Shown: positions 49,890 to 60,477, counted from the first letter of the stretch. The stretch: 64,000 bases of DNA from Coccinella septempunctata (GCF_907165205.1 NC_058193.1:19853521-19917520); one strand, 5' to 3'. The notes: generated by a model from the letters alone, not told the origin. Numbers and translations are program-made.

Positions 49890-51401
49890 TCATGATTAGC
49901 ACGCATTAATGACAAATCTTCTAACTGTCGTCTCCATATTTAAAAAAAAGGCCGTGTAATGGCCTCATAATTGCCAATTTCCTGAACTCTGGAGAAGTGT
50001 CACTGATGTCCATATCACTATCTCTATCCATTCTTGATTATACTGAACACTTACATTCAAACCATGTATGTACCTAAGTCACTCGTAAGATCTAGCCGAT
50101 TTCGTAAAGAAATGATTTGACAACAACAAATGACAGCTATTCTCACAGGCACTTATGTTTCAATCAAATTATGTATACAAAATGGCCTCGGGATCTAATA
50201 TTGCTTGGTGACGAAAAGCCGGACGAATAGTGTTTGCGGACGAAAAGTACTTGCCCTAAAAAATAATCGAACTTTTGTTCGGAAATTAATACCTGAAATA
50301 TCATTTTTTGTTCAGGTCGCCAAAAAAAATATTTTCACCTCACGTCTTTAAAACTAGTTTAGCTCTTCAGTGTAAGATACATATTGATGTTTTTCTTTTT
50401 AGTTTTACTGAATAAAAAAGTCACAGGTTTGGAGTCCCTAGGGAGAATACCTACTATGTTCATAGTATGCTCAGAGCAACTTTTTCATATCCAAGTTCTT
50501 TCCAATTTCGAGGCAACATTTCGAAAACACGATTTTTGTAACTACATAAATACCATACCTACTCATCTGTTATTTCGATCGGATGTACCATTCTCATGAA
50601 AAAAATTATGAATTTGAATATTCTGTAAATAATAATTTGAGGCGCACTGGGAACTGGATGGAAATATTCGCAGTAGTAGTGCGAGTTCCTAAATCCCAAG
50701 AGTCATACCAAATTTTATGATTTATGATGAGGTAGTAAATTGGTAGTAAATAGTAAATTCATAAAATTCCTTCTTAGTGTTATACATGTGTTTCATAATA
50801 TTCAAATTTTCAGACATTAAACTATCTTCATTGATTATTAATTCTGGGAGTATTACTCTCATAAGATATTGTGCACAATAACAAGAAACTATTTTATGTT
50901 GTTATGTAAGGATGAAAAATTTAAGATTTTTCGAAAAATTCATGAAACGTTCAGACCTCAGACCATTGGTCATCTATATTTACTGCCCAAAGATTAATCC
51001 GGTCCTGCCAATTTTTCTTTGTATCTGATAGAGTCTCATCTAATCATATAAAGATAACTACGTCATAAACCATTGTTATTCGTTTTAGAACACCTATCAT
51101 CGAATAATTTCACACAGGAAATATCATAACCAATATATTGATAACTAAATATGCAAGGCATTATGGAAGATATCCAATTCAATGAAAATGATATTGTGGT
51201 ATAACCTGTGAAGTTTAAAACTAGAGTCGCAACCGCTTCTTTCACATATTCATACGTTTTCTGATAACTCTAGAGTGCGAATAAAAATCAATTCAGGTTG
51301 ATACCAACTTAGTAATTCCTATATAAAAAATTCTGTCCTATGGGAAGAGAAAAATATTCTCGCTAATTTTCAACAATATACAAATATTCGTTTGGTTTCA
51401 G
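49890..51401. other. Gene-free stretch before the membrane protein gene
   Basis: AT-rich, no bounded repeat recognised. It probably includes the promoter and non-coding first exon of the gene that follows, since that gene's coding part begins after a splice acceptor at 51401. Confidence 0.4.
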
Positions 51402-51407
51402 GCCAGT

Positions 51408-54400
51408 ATGGCAGTCCACCATGAGCCTACAACAACAAACAATGTCTCACCGTGAGTACAAAGTTCTTGCTATTGTGATATACATATTATAATATATAAT
51501 TTTAAGGTTCTCAAAGATTGGTAAATTCTACGCCAAGTACTTCCCAGCCGAACCGGAAACATTTGCAGCTCGTTTTTCAATTCTGGCATTGGTATGTATT
51601 CATACACTTCAACATATATTAACATTTCAAAGAAAAATCCAAAGTGTCATAGAGACAAAATACAAAGTGTACAAAGAAGTATACAAGTGTATACTGTGTA
51701 TACTTTGTGTTTTCACATGTGTTTTTCCTGACTTTCCACGCTGATGACTTGTATGACTTTAATTATTTTCACTTTCCACTTATTCCTAAAGATATATACT
51801 GATTTAATTGGGGTGAATCATTATTCATTTCATAAAATAATATAGACATATAACAGAGTGTGTCAATTTGAAAAATTACCACCCTTATTATCTCAGCCCC
51901 TGTGCAATGAACGTTGAACGTTGTTTAGTAGGGGGATATTTTTTCACGGTTGGTTCCTATTAATTTGTATCAACTCTGTGAGTTTGATGACAGCAACTCC
52001 AAAAATCTTAAATGCAATGGGGGCTGAGTGACACCTTGTTGTAAAGGTAATCTGATTGCCTTTTCAAAAATGCCTGCATTTGCCCATTTTTATTAGTACC
52101 TACTTCTGAAAAAAAAAAAAGAGTTGAATAGTTACGAAAGCGAGAATTGCAATAAAAAATTCTCCACTAAAAAAGATTTTCAAACCCATTTTCAAATTCG
52201 GCCCTTATGTTTTGGAAAGCTTCAACTTGAAGTTTTCGGGCTGCTGTGCATATCTTCACTTTCAATTCTTTTACATCTCGGGACTGTGTGTTTTCTACAT
52301 AACCGATTTTGAATGTCCCCAAAGGAAAAAATCTAAAGGTGACAAGTTTGGGGAGCTTGGTGGCCATTCCATCGGCCCTCTTCTACCAATACATTTGTCT
52401 ATTTTCAAATTCAGTCTTCGTGTTTTTGAAAAATTCAACTAGAATTTCATTGAAGAACATCTTACTGGCATTATTTACTTGAATCTGCTCGAAGAAATAG
52501 TGGGCCCAGTAATAACAACAAGTTTAGAGAATAAATTTGATGAAGATGGCAATATGATTTAACAAGATCGAGCTCCACCTATAATTAAATCCAGTGAGGC
52601 AGTTCATTTCCTATAGAAATGGAATGGTAGAAGGGGTCAATCGAATGGTCACCAAGCTCCCCAGACTCGACACCTTAAGATTTTTTCCTCTGGAAACATT
52701 CAAAGTCTGTTGTGTATAAAATACAAGGCCCCGACATGTAAAAGAAAAATTCTTCGTTATGTAGTGAATCGCCCCTTTTTCGCTGCATCTGGACAAGGCC
52801 TTTGGTATAGGTACTGTGAATATAGAATTCTGCCAGTGTGATTTTAATCAAGATTTCAAGACCAAAACCTTTTTCAGTTGAAAATTTCTCCATACAAAAA
52901 GCACATTAATTATATACAGAGCTGAATTGTCTTTTCAAATATTGAAACAGATTTTCAAAATTTCGATTTACAGGGTGTTTTTTCAAGGATTCAAACATTT
53001 CATATGTTTTTGCTAACCCGTACCTGGATTTTATTTGCGGTTATAGCATGATATATTTTACCTTTTAATAAGAAACAAGTTTGAGAAATATAAAGAAAAT
53101 ATACCGGGTGGTTCGTCTGATATGGCCTCCCGAAGAAACAAGCAAAATTCATAAAACATCCTGTATCTCGGCTACGAAGATAGTTAGAGCCCATAAATGT
53201 GGTATCCTCAGAACAACCTCGGTGCCACCTATCCGCCTGTTGAGTATTTCCGTTTCCCTATGAAACAACCTGTATATTGGACGTTTCATAAATAATTGTT
53301 AATACAGTTATTTTAGAAACTTTAACACCAAATATGAAGATATCACCACTTGAATAAAATTTACGTATTTACCGAAATACAGAGTGTTTTATTTATTACA
53401 AATATTCTGAAATAAGATTTTAAGCCATTGTTTTAACTGAACAATTCCGAAGAATTGTCGTTCCAATAATGCGGTCCATCCTTCATTTGGAATATTCAGC
53501 GCTACACTGTACTGACGAGAGACAATAATCCCGAAGACGGTCTACAGTTGCATTTGGATGTTTCGACTTCTCTGGGATTTCCTACGCCTGCCTGTTCAAT
53601 ACTAGCTCGCATTATTGGAACGACCATTCTTCGGAATTGTTGTTTCCAGTTTGATATGGATAATTCTCAATGAAACACTCTGTAGACTAGGCTTGCCAAG
53701 GGAGAATCGAAATTCCTAAAAATAGCGAGAATAACGTTTTCAATAAAGGTGCCATTACTTTGAAAGTATCCCTTCCGAAGACGCGTGACCTCAGCTCCAA
53801 CCTCGACCATCAAACTCTAAGTTATTGAATCCTTTTCATTTCTATATTTCGAAAAAAATGAATGATAGGTTTGAGTTTAATATTCGTCCAAGAAGTAAAA
53901 CTATTATTGCTAGAAATAAAGAAGTTACATTTGGTCAACACATAAATTCCATTATCATCATATTGATTACCCACTGAAAAATATATTAAATATTATTTTC
54001 CAGATAATCTCTCTGTTCGCTCTGCAAATACTATTCTTCTACGTTTATTGGTTCAGAGAAGGAATAATTTTCGTCCACACATTTTATGTGATTATTGGCT
54101 CAGTTCACTACGGACTTTATTACGGATTGACTACAGTAAGTATTCAATTTACATGAAAAATTTTCAAAGCAACGAAAAGTTTCTAATGAAAATATTCCCA
54201 CCGACAATAGTTACATGAACATGAAGTGAATAGAAATATGTAGGTAATGTCTTTCAATTTCCGTCAGAATCCTGCACACTTGTCTGTTATAATTGAGTGT
54301 TGTCAGTCAATAGACTAAAATTTAGACACACTAAACGGTTTATATGTTCATTTTACGATACTAGTGGATTACCATTTTCCGAGTTGTTTCGATTCATAGA

Positions 54401-57400
54401 ACTAATCCTAAAAGACGGTTGCCGAGAGCTTCCGAAACAGAAACATATAAAAAGAATGTGCTCTACACACCCTACAAACATAGGCGAAAATAGGGGAGGC
54501 TAGGGGGGCTGTGCTTTTTCGTTGTTTTTAGCCATTTCTAGAATTTTTGCACATCTTCTCCACCCAACATCTTTACCTCGAGGACGGTCACCTCAGACCT
54601 CCCTAAGGGGTGCCCCCCCCCCACAAAAAATATTTATTTCTGCCTATGCCTACAAATGCCATTCTTGTTAATACAGGGTGGTCTTTTTAAAACCAAACAG
54701 ACGAGATAACAGACGAAATGAATTTGTTTCGAAAAGAAAGCTCGGAAACTTTGATTTTTTATTCGAGAAAAAACTTTCAAGATCAAGTTCACAACCATTC
54801 CGCTTCAACCCTTCCTACAAGGTAGGAATCAAAACAAAATAAATGAGTAAAAATTCCCACGAAGCATGAAGAAACCCCAGCAATGGAAGAAGCCAACGTT
54901 GTTAAAAATTTAAATGCGAATATTTCGAAAAGGAATTTATTAAATGATACAAGGCATTTCCAATTAGGTATCCTTTACACCTTCTCCATCTTCCCCATAC
55001 AAAATTAAGGGTAGTTAACCTTCACCCACATGAAGATGCTAACTCATGTGTCGTGGTTTAAGACTGATTTTTATGAAAATCGTATAATCTGTTTTAAGTT
55101 CAAAATTAAGTGGTTGGAGTTGTAACACTAAGGGATGAAGAGATATGGTTGTGAATTTGATCTCAGAAGTTGTCATCCTCGAATCAAAAATCGACATGAC
55201 CTAGCACTTCTCGAAATGAGTTGACTCAGCCTGTTATCTTGTTATCTTTCATTTTCAAAAGCCTACCCTGTAACTCTTTAAATTGAAAACATAATCAATG
55301 ATTCTCACATTACTGGGTGCCTCCTACGCAAATCTCCTCGATAACAATAATACCTCTGTGGTCTCTGTGAAAATCATAATAGTAAAGAATCAGTATTTAG
55401 CATTGAATTTCTTTTCTCTAAACAAAAATACCCACTTTTGATGTAGATTTAGCAATCTGAAAATTTAAGTAAAATTTGTATGTTTTGATAACAGTTCATA
55501 GAGGTACAAGAGCTGTTTTGTTTTCGGTGAGACTAATGAAGTAACAAACACTTTATTTAGTCATAATTCTCTAATATTTTTTCATTCAACTGTCTTTTAC
55601 CTAGTAGAAAATTGCATATAAGAATTGAATAACTGAGTTAAGTAAACTGGTAAAAATAATGATTTTATGGATTAAAGCTGATCATTTTGGGATGGCTATT
55701 TATTTTCTTTCAATTTTGTAAAGGTAATAAGGGAAACACCAAATATATTAAGTCTCACTTATTTTCTTTTTTTTCCAAATCCGTGACAAAAAAATTAAAA
55801 TCGTGTTTAACATATTGTTGTTTCGATTCGAATCGACTACTTATTAATTTTTTGAGGGACCTGGCATGCGACTTTTTTCATTGTATCAATCGAATCCACT
55901 GTTTTCCAAAGAATATACGAATAAAATATGACAATAACGTATAGGGTGGTTCATAAGTTATAACTAATTGTTTTAAAAAACAATGAACCCATATAATGTA
56001 GCACCTCGGTTTCGCCGCTATTTACCCTTCGAATACTGACTCAAATAATGTGTGCATTCATTTAAGGGGAAGCTGAGATTGATAACACCATGGCTTTTTT
56101 GGAAATTGATTGAGGTTTTATATACCATTGCTATGATATTCAAGGGTACTCTCTCTCATGGCCGTTACATGACAGCGAACTCAATATTGGCGTTTTTGAT
56201 AGTAGGTAAGTAATGAATGAGACTCATTTCAATATATCCACTTTTATGGGTTCAAAGTAGGTAAAATCACAAAAACTTAAAGAATGCTCTCAAAATAGAT
56301 ATTTGTTTTGGCAAGGATTTCATTCAACTGAAAATTTTTTGCAAGGCTGAAAAATCAAAATTTTCGTCGAAACGTGTATTATTTTTTTTCACGTCAATTA
56401 TTTGCCTGAAAGTGAGATTTTAAGCGACACCAAAATTTTCATTTAAATTTTGGACTACGTACTGCAAATAGATCGTGCCCGTGGTATCAGTTGATAAGGT
56501 AAAATGAGCTTAATGGATATTTAATTCAATAGTTTATTTATTCGAATTCAAATTGGAGTTGTTTTAAAATTTTTGAATTCATTTTACATTATTTAAAAAA
56601 CGTTTTCAATAAGAAGAACTGGGATAATTATATAGAGATTTAAAAACACAAATTTTATTTTCTCGAGTACAGTTCGTACAGTACCTACCTAACTGTTTTG
56701 AATATAGAAATCTTATACAGGGTGTCTTGGTGTCTATTTAACGTTTATGGAGAACGGATCATAGGATTGTTCTGAAAATTTTGGTTTACGCTTCTGCTCT
56801 ATCTGACTTAAATATTTTCAATGTTGCGACGTTGCCAGTTATACGAAAACATACGACAATCTTCGTTATTCCAAATGGGCCACCCTGTTTATTGAAACTT
56901 TTTATGCTTCTCTCTCCCCATCTGAGTATTTTTGTCTGGTACTCTCTTACCTCTATCCCTAATACTTTCGGAGATATTAACGGTTTTCCACAAAAAATTG
57001 CCAAAAACATGGATCCAATGAAATGGGTATAGAAAAGTAATTTCCTAGTTTGGAAGCTGCAATTTTGGAAAAAGGTCATTAAGATCCATAGGATGAGTAT
57101 CGTGTAGGAAAAATTTGGTTTTTGATATACAAGGTGTTGAACCCAATGACAAAATTTTCAGATCCATCCTATTATCAGTTCTCCGTAAACGTCTAATAGG
57201 CCATCCACCGGACTATATATTTGGTGCATAATAGGTGTTAAACGAGTTGTGCGCTATATGGAAAATACTTCTAAATCTTTGATAACACCAAGTCAAAGAA
57301 GTATGACCAAGTATTCAACATGGTATAAAAGTACGATTTCATTCATACCTAAATATTCGCTAAAGAACGCATTTTAATTGAAAGATAAGCAACAATGGCA

Positions 57401-58310
57401 TATGAATAAAAAAATAGTATACAGTGCGCGTCAACACTATATAACAAATTCATTTTCTCAGAAGAAAAATATTTGGCAACAAAATCCTGAAACAGGTGAA
57501 TTTTTGTTTCACTTTTACCAAATTTTTATGCATTTTTCAAGGATTTTTATTGCACCCTGTGCAAATTTTTTCGATAGGGAAAGTGGGTCATGTGGTACTT
57601 TTTTTCGCAAGGTCTTTGTATTTTTTCTACAGGCGTACAGAAATTTTCAAGAAATTTTTTTTTGTTTTGAAAAATTGGTTAGTTCAAAGAGGTTTTCAGT
57701 ATGATGAAATTTGTCACCGAATGAAAGTCGACCATAACAGCATAACATTGATGAAATTGCGTTGTCAGAGATATTTCTTTGAATTGAAACATTTTATCGA
57801 AAAGTTTCAACTTCACTAGAAACGTATCTACTAATAACAACCTACTGAAGATCATAACTGAAGCGCAGTGTTTCACACATTGTAATTTTCAACGTGAGGG
57901 GGTATTCAAAAAATTTAGAGGGTTGACGGGGACGGCCTGTAGGTGCAACAAAAATCCTTCAAAATGCATAAAAATTTGGTAAGAATGAAACTAAAATCGA
58001 CCTGTTTCAGGGTTTTATTGTCACATATTTTTCTTCTGAGAAAATGAATTTGTTCCATAATTTTGACGCGCACTGTATATAGTAGAAATTTAGTATTCAG
58101 AGTAACTCAAGAATATCAATTTGACGAAGTATTCGAAAAAATATAATGATGCAAGTATCTTATAATGGACCGTTATCAATTTAATTATTTTTCTTCACAG
58201 TTATAGATGTGATAATGGTGTTCTGTTTGTACAAAAATCAAGTACAAGCCTCAGACGTAAGAAGTTTTCAAGTTGAGAGTGAGTCGAAAAAAGGGACACC
58301 AGAGGTATAA
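51408..58310 (+). CDS. Small multi-pass membrane protein, unknown function, 4 coding exons
   Basis: Exons 51408-51451, 51507-51591, 54004-54139 and 58201-58310 join to 375 nt, 124 residues plus TAA. A TTTCAG acceptor lies 6 nt before the ATG, so a 5' untranslated exon should exist upstream. The N-terminus (MAVHHEPTTTNN) is polar and cytosolic in appearance, followed by a conserved-looking KFYAKYFPAEPETFAARFS. Three hydrophobic segments follow: about 39-60 (ending FFYVYWF), 64-83 (IIFVHTFYVIIGSVHYGLYY) and 86-101 (VIIDVIMVFCLY). The tail is short, charged and Ser-rich. No family recognised; no signal peptide. Exon 3 must use the GTATTC donor at 54140 rather than the overlapping GTAAGT at 54136, because only that keeps the frame into exon 4. 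Introns 2 and 3 hold mariner remnants and several MITEs. The chain of phase-matched splices makes the gene convincing. Confidence 0.8.
52130..52375 (-). pseudogene. Mariner-type transposase remnant, minus strand
   Basis: Minus-strand translation gives EWPPSSPNLSPLDFFLWGHS followed in the same region by RDVKELKVKICTAARKL and FQNIRAEFENGF, the C-terminal end of an insect mariner-like transposase. It has stops and a frameshift. Lies in intron 2 of the membrane protein gene. Confidence 0.7.
52455..52800 (+). pseudogene. Mariner-type transposase remnant, plus strand
   Basis: Plus-strand frames give LTGIIYLNLLEEIVGPV, DEDGNMI then QDRAPP, RRGQSNGH-type sequence, SPSSPDSTP then DFFLWKHSKSVVYK. This is the same order as the relic at 37372 and covers the last third of a mariner-like transposase. 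Several stops. It lies next to, and opposite in orientation to, the relic at 52130-52375. Confidence 0.7.
53380..53682. mobile_element. TA-flanked hairpin MITE carrying a hammerhead motif, 303 bp
   Basis: Ends CAGAGTGTTT and AAACACTCTG lie between TA dinucleotides. An inner inverted block of about 35 bp (ACAATTCCGAAGAATTGTCG at 53444, CCAATAATGCG) returns at about 53613-53648. Between the arms sits the hammerhead-like motif at 53506-53548. The repeat split by the transposon at 47645 shares the centre, so it is a family. No coding capacity. In intron 2 of the membrane protein gene. Confidence 0.75.
53506..53548 (+). ncRNA. Hammerhead ribozyme-like motif, short type, copy B
   Basis: Stem I strand ACTGTA (53506-53511), CTGACGA (53512-53518; the changed base is the variable position 7), stem II GAGA/TCCC with one mismatch, GAA (53533-53535), a short GACGGT in place of ACCGGT, C at the cleavage position (53542) and TACAGT (53543-53548), complementary to the first strand. 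The catalytic CUGANGA and GAA are kept; stem III is weakened. It sits in the centre of a hairpin MITE. Confidence 0.65.
54674..55270. mobile_element. Hairpin MITE, CAGGGTGG family, 597 bp
   Basis: CAGGGTGGTCTTTTTAAAA at the left pairs with TTTTCAAAAGCCTACCCTG at the right; TA flanks both. GATAACAGACGAAATGAA-type blocks also pair. Fragments of the same family occur near 38870-38960 and 39410-39695. In intron 3 of the membrane protein gene. Confidence 0.75.
56717..57208. mobile_element. Hairpin MITE, CAGGGTGTCTTGG type, about 490 bp
   Basis: Left arm holds AACGTTTATGGAGAACGGAT and ATAGGATTGTTCTGAAAATT; the right arm holds AATTTTCAGATCCATCCTAT and AGTTCTCCGTAAACG in reverse. The right end is less well kept than the left. 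It shares internal blocks with the large hairpin at 33016-33800. In intron 3 of the membrane protein gene. Confidence 0.7.
57422..58075. mobile_element. Mariner-like MITE with CAGTGCGCGTCAA ends, 654 bp
   Basis: CAGTGCGCGTCAA and TTTGACGCGCACTG lie between TA dinucleotides. The arms extend about 170 bp with clear pairing (TTTTCTCAGAAGAAAAATAT, CCTGAAACAGG, AAATTTTTATGCATTTT, AAGGATTTTTATTGCACC). The centre is unrelated and non-coding. It ends 125 bp before the last exon of the membrane protein gene. Confidence 0.8.
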
Positions 58311-58470
58311 ACACTGTATATAATAGTATTCAATACTACCATATGTTTTATGTTTTTGAAGAATATATTTCACAACAATACTTGATGTGCTCATTTTTTT
58401 TATTACTGAAAAGCACTCACCTAGTTATTATGAATCTGTGATTCTCATTTACTTCTACACCTTTTCCAAT

Positions 58471-58735
58471 TGTAATTCAGAAAACGTAAAATGTAATTCA
58501 GAAAAGACAATTGAATTTCAGAAAATGAAAATTGTAATTCAGAATAGTAAGTTTATATTCAGAAAAGGGAATTTGAATTTCAGAATAAGAACTTTAAATT
58601 CAGAAACGGTAATTTGAATTTCAGAATAGTAATATGCATTTCAGAAAGTGTAAATTGGAATTCAGATTTCGTGATTTGAAATTCAGAAAATGGAAATTGT
58701 AATTCAGAAATAGGAAATTGTAATTCAGAATGTAC
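58471..58735. repeat. Left iteron array, 13 TTCAG motifs at 20-21 bp spacing
   Basis: TTCAG starts at 58476, 58497, 58517, 58538, 58558, 58579, 58599, 58620, 58640, 58661, 58682, 58703 and 58724. Typical unit: GTAATTCAGAAAA with about 8 variable bases. Mean spacing about 20.7 bp is close to two helical turns. The first motif lies 21 bp from the element's end. Confidence 0.9.
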
Positions 58736-58909
58736 TCTACATAGAAATAATAACAATGAGTACAGGTGAGGTATTTCTTGATCGTGATTGAATAATTGAT
58801 GGAAGCTTATATTGGGATATCCTGGTCTTCAGGAAGAGTATTAATAGTAATATCAAAAGTAACACAATTAACAAAATTAACATAAGATTATAAAGCTAAC
58901 ATAACAAAA

Positions 58910-60142
58910 CTAACAACCAACTGGTAAATCTTCTAAATCTAGCACTGCGTCGTGAAATGTTGTTGTGTGCTGAGCGGCACGAGCACAGTCGCCTCCCATA
59001 ATTGTGTCTTTACTTCTATCTATAATTTGCTCCAAATATTGCAACCTTTGCTCTTGAACCCCTGGGGCCGTCATCTCAGGGAATCTAAGTCTTGTTTTCA
59101 CCCCCATTTTCAATTTAGCCCAAATTGATTCGATCGGGTTTAGCATCGGGGAATACGGAGCTAATCTCAACAAATTAGCTTCCGTTGCATTGACAACTTC
59201 TTCTAGCCTAGAGTGACAGGGAGCGTTATCACACACAATAACCAAATCTGACAATCGATTGCCCAAGTCTTCCCATGTATTCATAAGTCTTTGAATCCAC
59301 TCGTTAGCTAGAAGCGCCGTGTAAGATCCTCTTCTATTTTCCATTGCAATCACACCAGCGGCAGAAATAGCACCAATCACATGTATATTCGGACCTCTTG
59401 CTGCCGGGAGCTGTTGAATTGCACGAGTACCGGCTTTGGAACGCCCTCGAGATCTTCGGCAAAATAAATTGAAATTTGTCTCGTCTATCCAAACGATTTG
59501 TTTTCCTTGACGGATGAAATTGTTAAGGGACCTTACATAATCGGCACGTTTCAATTTATTTTCTTCGGTGTTCATAGTAGCTGGTGCTGTATGAACCTTT
59601 TTTAATGTGAATATTCTTCCTTCCAAATAGTTTGTTATCGTTGTGCTCGATATTGATTTTCCAAACTCTGCTAACACCTTGGCTTTTAACTGTTTAATAG
59701 TTAGGTCGCAAGTTTCCTCAACCCATGAGATCATTATATCTATTTGTTCACTGTTCAAAATTTTTGGTTTTTTCCCACCCTTTCCAAACATACTGTCCCT
59801 TCCTGATCTTACCCACTGATAGGCAGTTTTGTATTTCACACCCAAAGTTTCTGATAAAGACACCCAATCGTCCCCTTTATTTGCGCATGCTGTTATACGC
59901 TGCCTGTCTTGACTTGTGTTTTTTTTATATATGGTCCTGGTAACTTCTATTTTTTCCACAAATACAGTTCTGCAAATAGGACAAGTCTGATCCCTCAAAG
60001 GCTCCGCACATTTGTCATGTAAAAGATGGCTGCATGGCAATAATTTAACTACTTTGTTTCTACTCATGGATATTCTGCATATTGCACAATTATCTTTCAA
60101 TTCCATTTTTGATTTTTTTCTCGATAATGACTTAAGTTTCAT
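58910..60142 (-). CDS. RING-H2 finger fused to IS630/Tc1-type DDE transposase, 410 aa
   Basis: The ATG at 60142 is the first in frame and lies 41 bp from the nearest right-hand iteron. Residues about 20-58 form a RING-H2 finger: CAIC, 14 residues, CSH, two residues, H, two residues, C, eight residues, CPIC. RING fingers usually recruit E2 enzymes for ubiquitin transfer. Residues about 78-120 look like a helix-turn-helix (GVKYKTAYQWVRSGRD), as in IS630/Tc1 transposases. The catalytic core follows: WIDETNFNLF (first Asp), VIVCDNAPCHS (second Asp) and YSPMLNPIESIWAKLK (Glu), with 32 residues between the second Asp and the Glu. All three acidic residues are present and no stop interrupts the frame. 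The protein would cut and paste the element by binding its iterons (inferred). RING at the N-terminus is unusual for this superfamily. Confidence 0.92.
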   Translation of the reverse strand: MKLKSLSRKKSKMELKDNCAICRISMSRNKVVKLLPCSHLLHDKCAEPLRDQTCPICRTVFVEKIEVTRTIYKKNTSQDRQRITACANKGDDWVSLSETLGVKYKTAYQWVRSGRDSMFGKGGKKPKILNSEQIDIMISWVEETCDLTIKQLKAKVLAEFGKSISSTTITNYLEGRIFTLKKVHTAPATMNTEENKLKRADYVRSLNNFIRQGKQIVWIDETNFNLFCRRSRGRSKAGTRAIQQLPAARGPNIHVIGAISAAGVIAMENRRGSYTALLANEWIQRLMNTWEDLGNRLSDLVIVCDNAPCHSRLEEVVNATEANLLRLAPYSPMLNPIESIWAKLKMGVKTRLRFPEMTAPGVQEQRLQYLEQIIDRSKDTIMGGDCARAAQHTTTFHDAVLDLEDLPVGC

Positions 60143-60180
60143 GAGAAGTTTGATGACATATTGTCATACACTTGATACTT

Positions 60181-60460
60181 TTCTGAATTACATATTACAT
60201 TTTCTGAAATTGAATTGATGTTTTCTGAAATACAATTTTCGTTTTCTGAATTACAATATGCTATTTCTGAATTTCAATTCACTATTCTGAATTACAACTT
60301 TGTTTTTCTGAATTTCAACTTCCTAATCTGAAATTCAATTTCTATATTCTGAAATTGAATTAACTATTCTGAAATTCAATTTCTCTTTTCTGAATTAAAT
60401 GTTGCTAATCTGAAAAACATGTTTGCTTTTCTGAAATTGAACTTTGATTTTCTGAATTAC
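60181..60460. repeat. Right iteron array, 14 CTGAA motifs at 20-21 bp spacing
   Basis: CTGAA (reverse of TTCAG) starts at 60183, 60204, 60225, 60246, 60267, 60287, 60308, 60328, 60349, 60369, 60390, 60410, 60431 and 60452. Orientation is opposite to the left array. The last motif ends 21 bp inside the right end, mirroring the left. The array also covers the promoter region of the transposase. Confidence 0.9.
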
Positions 60461-60477
60461 AACTGGAAAAGGTGTAG

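Larger units (their letters stand above)
58455..60477. mobile_element. Apparently intact DNA transposon with RING-DDE protein and phased iterons, 2023 bp
   Basis: The outermost 30 bp at each end (58455-58484 and 60448-60477) are inverted copies with a single mismatch; they start CTACACCTTTTCCA. Inside each end is an array of TTCAG motifs, 13 at the left and 14 at the right in the opposite orientation, spaced 20-21 bp. One intronless frame on the minus strand encodes a RING-H2 plus DDE transposase. The low divergence of the ends and the intact frame suggest recent activity. TA is not cleanly duplicated at the borders (CTT before, TAT after), so the target duplication is unresolved. It lies 145 bp past the stop codon of the membrane protein gene. 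Confidence 0.9.

Noticed and set aside
58910..60142. Intronless transposase as bacterial contamination (IS630)
   Set aside because: It carries a eukaryotic RING-H2 finger, has AT-rich codon use like its surroundings, and lies within a bounded element between insect sequences.
58471..60460. Regular repeats with about 15-bp spacers, CRISPR-like at first sight
   Set aside because: The repeats are 5-12 bp and degenerate, the two arrays are inverted relative to each other, and they sit inside the inverted ends of a transposon in insect DNA.
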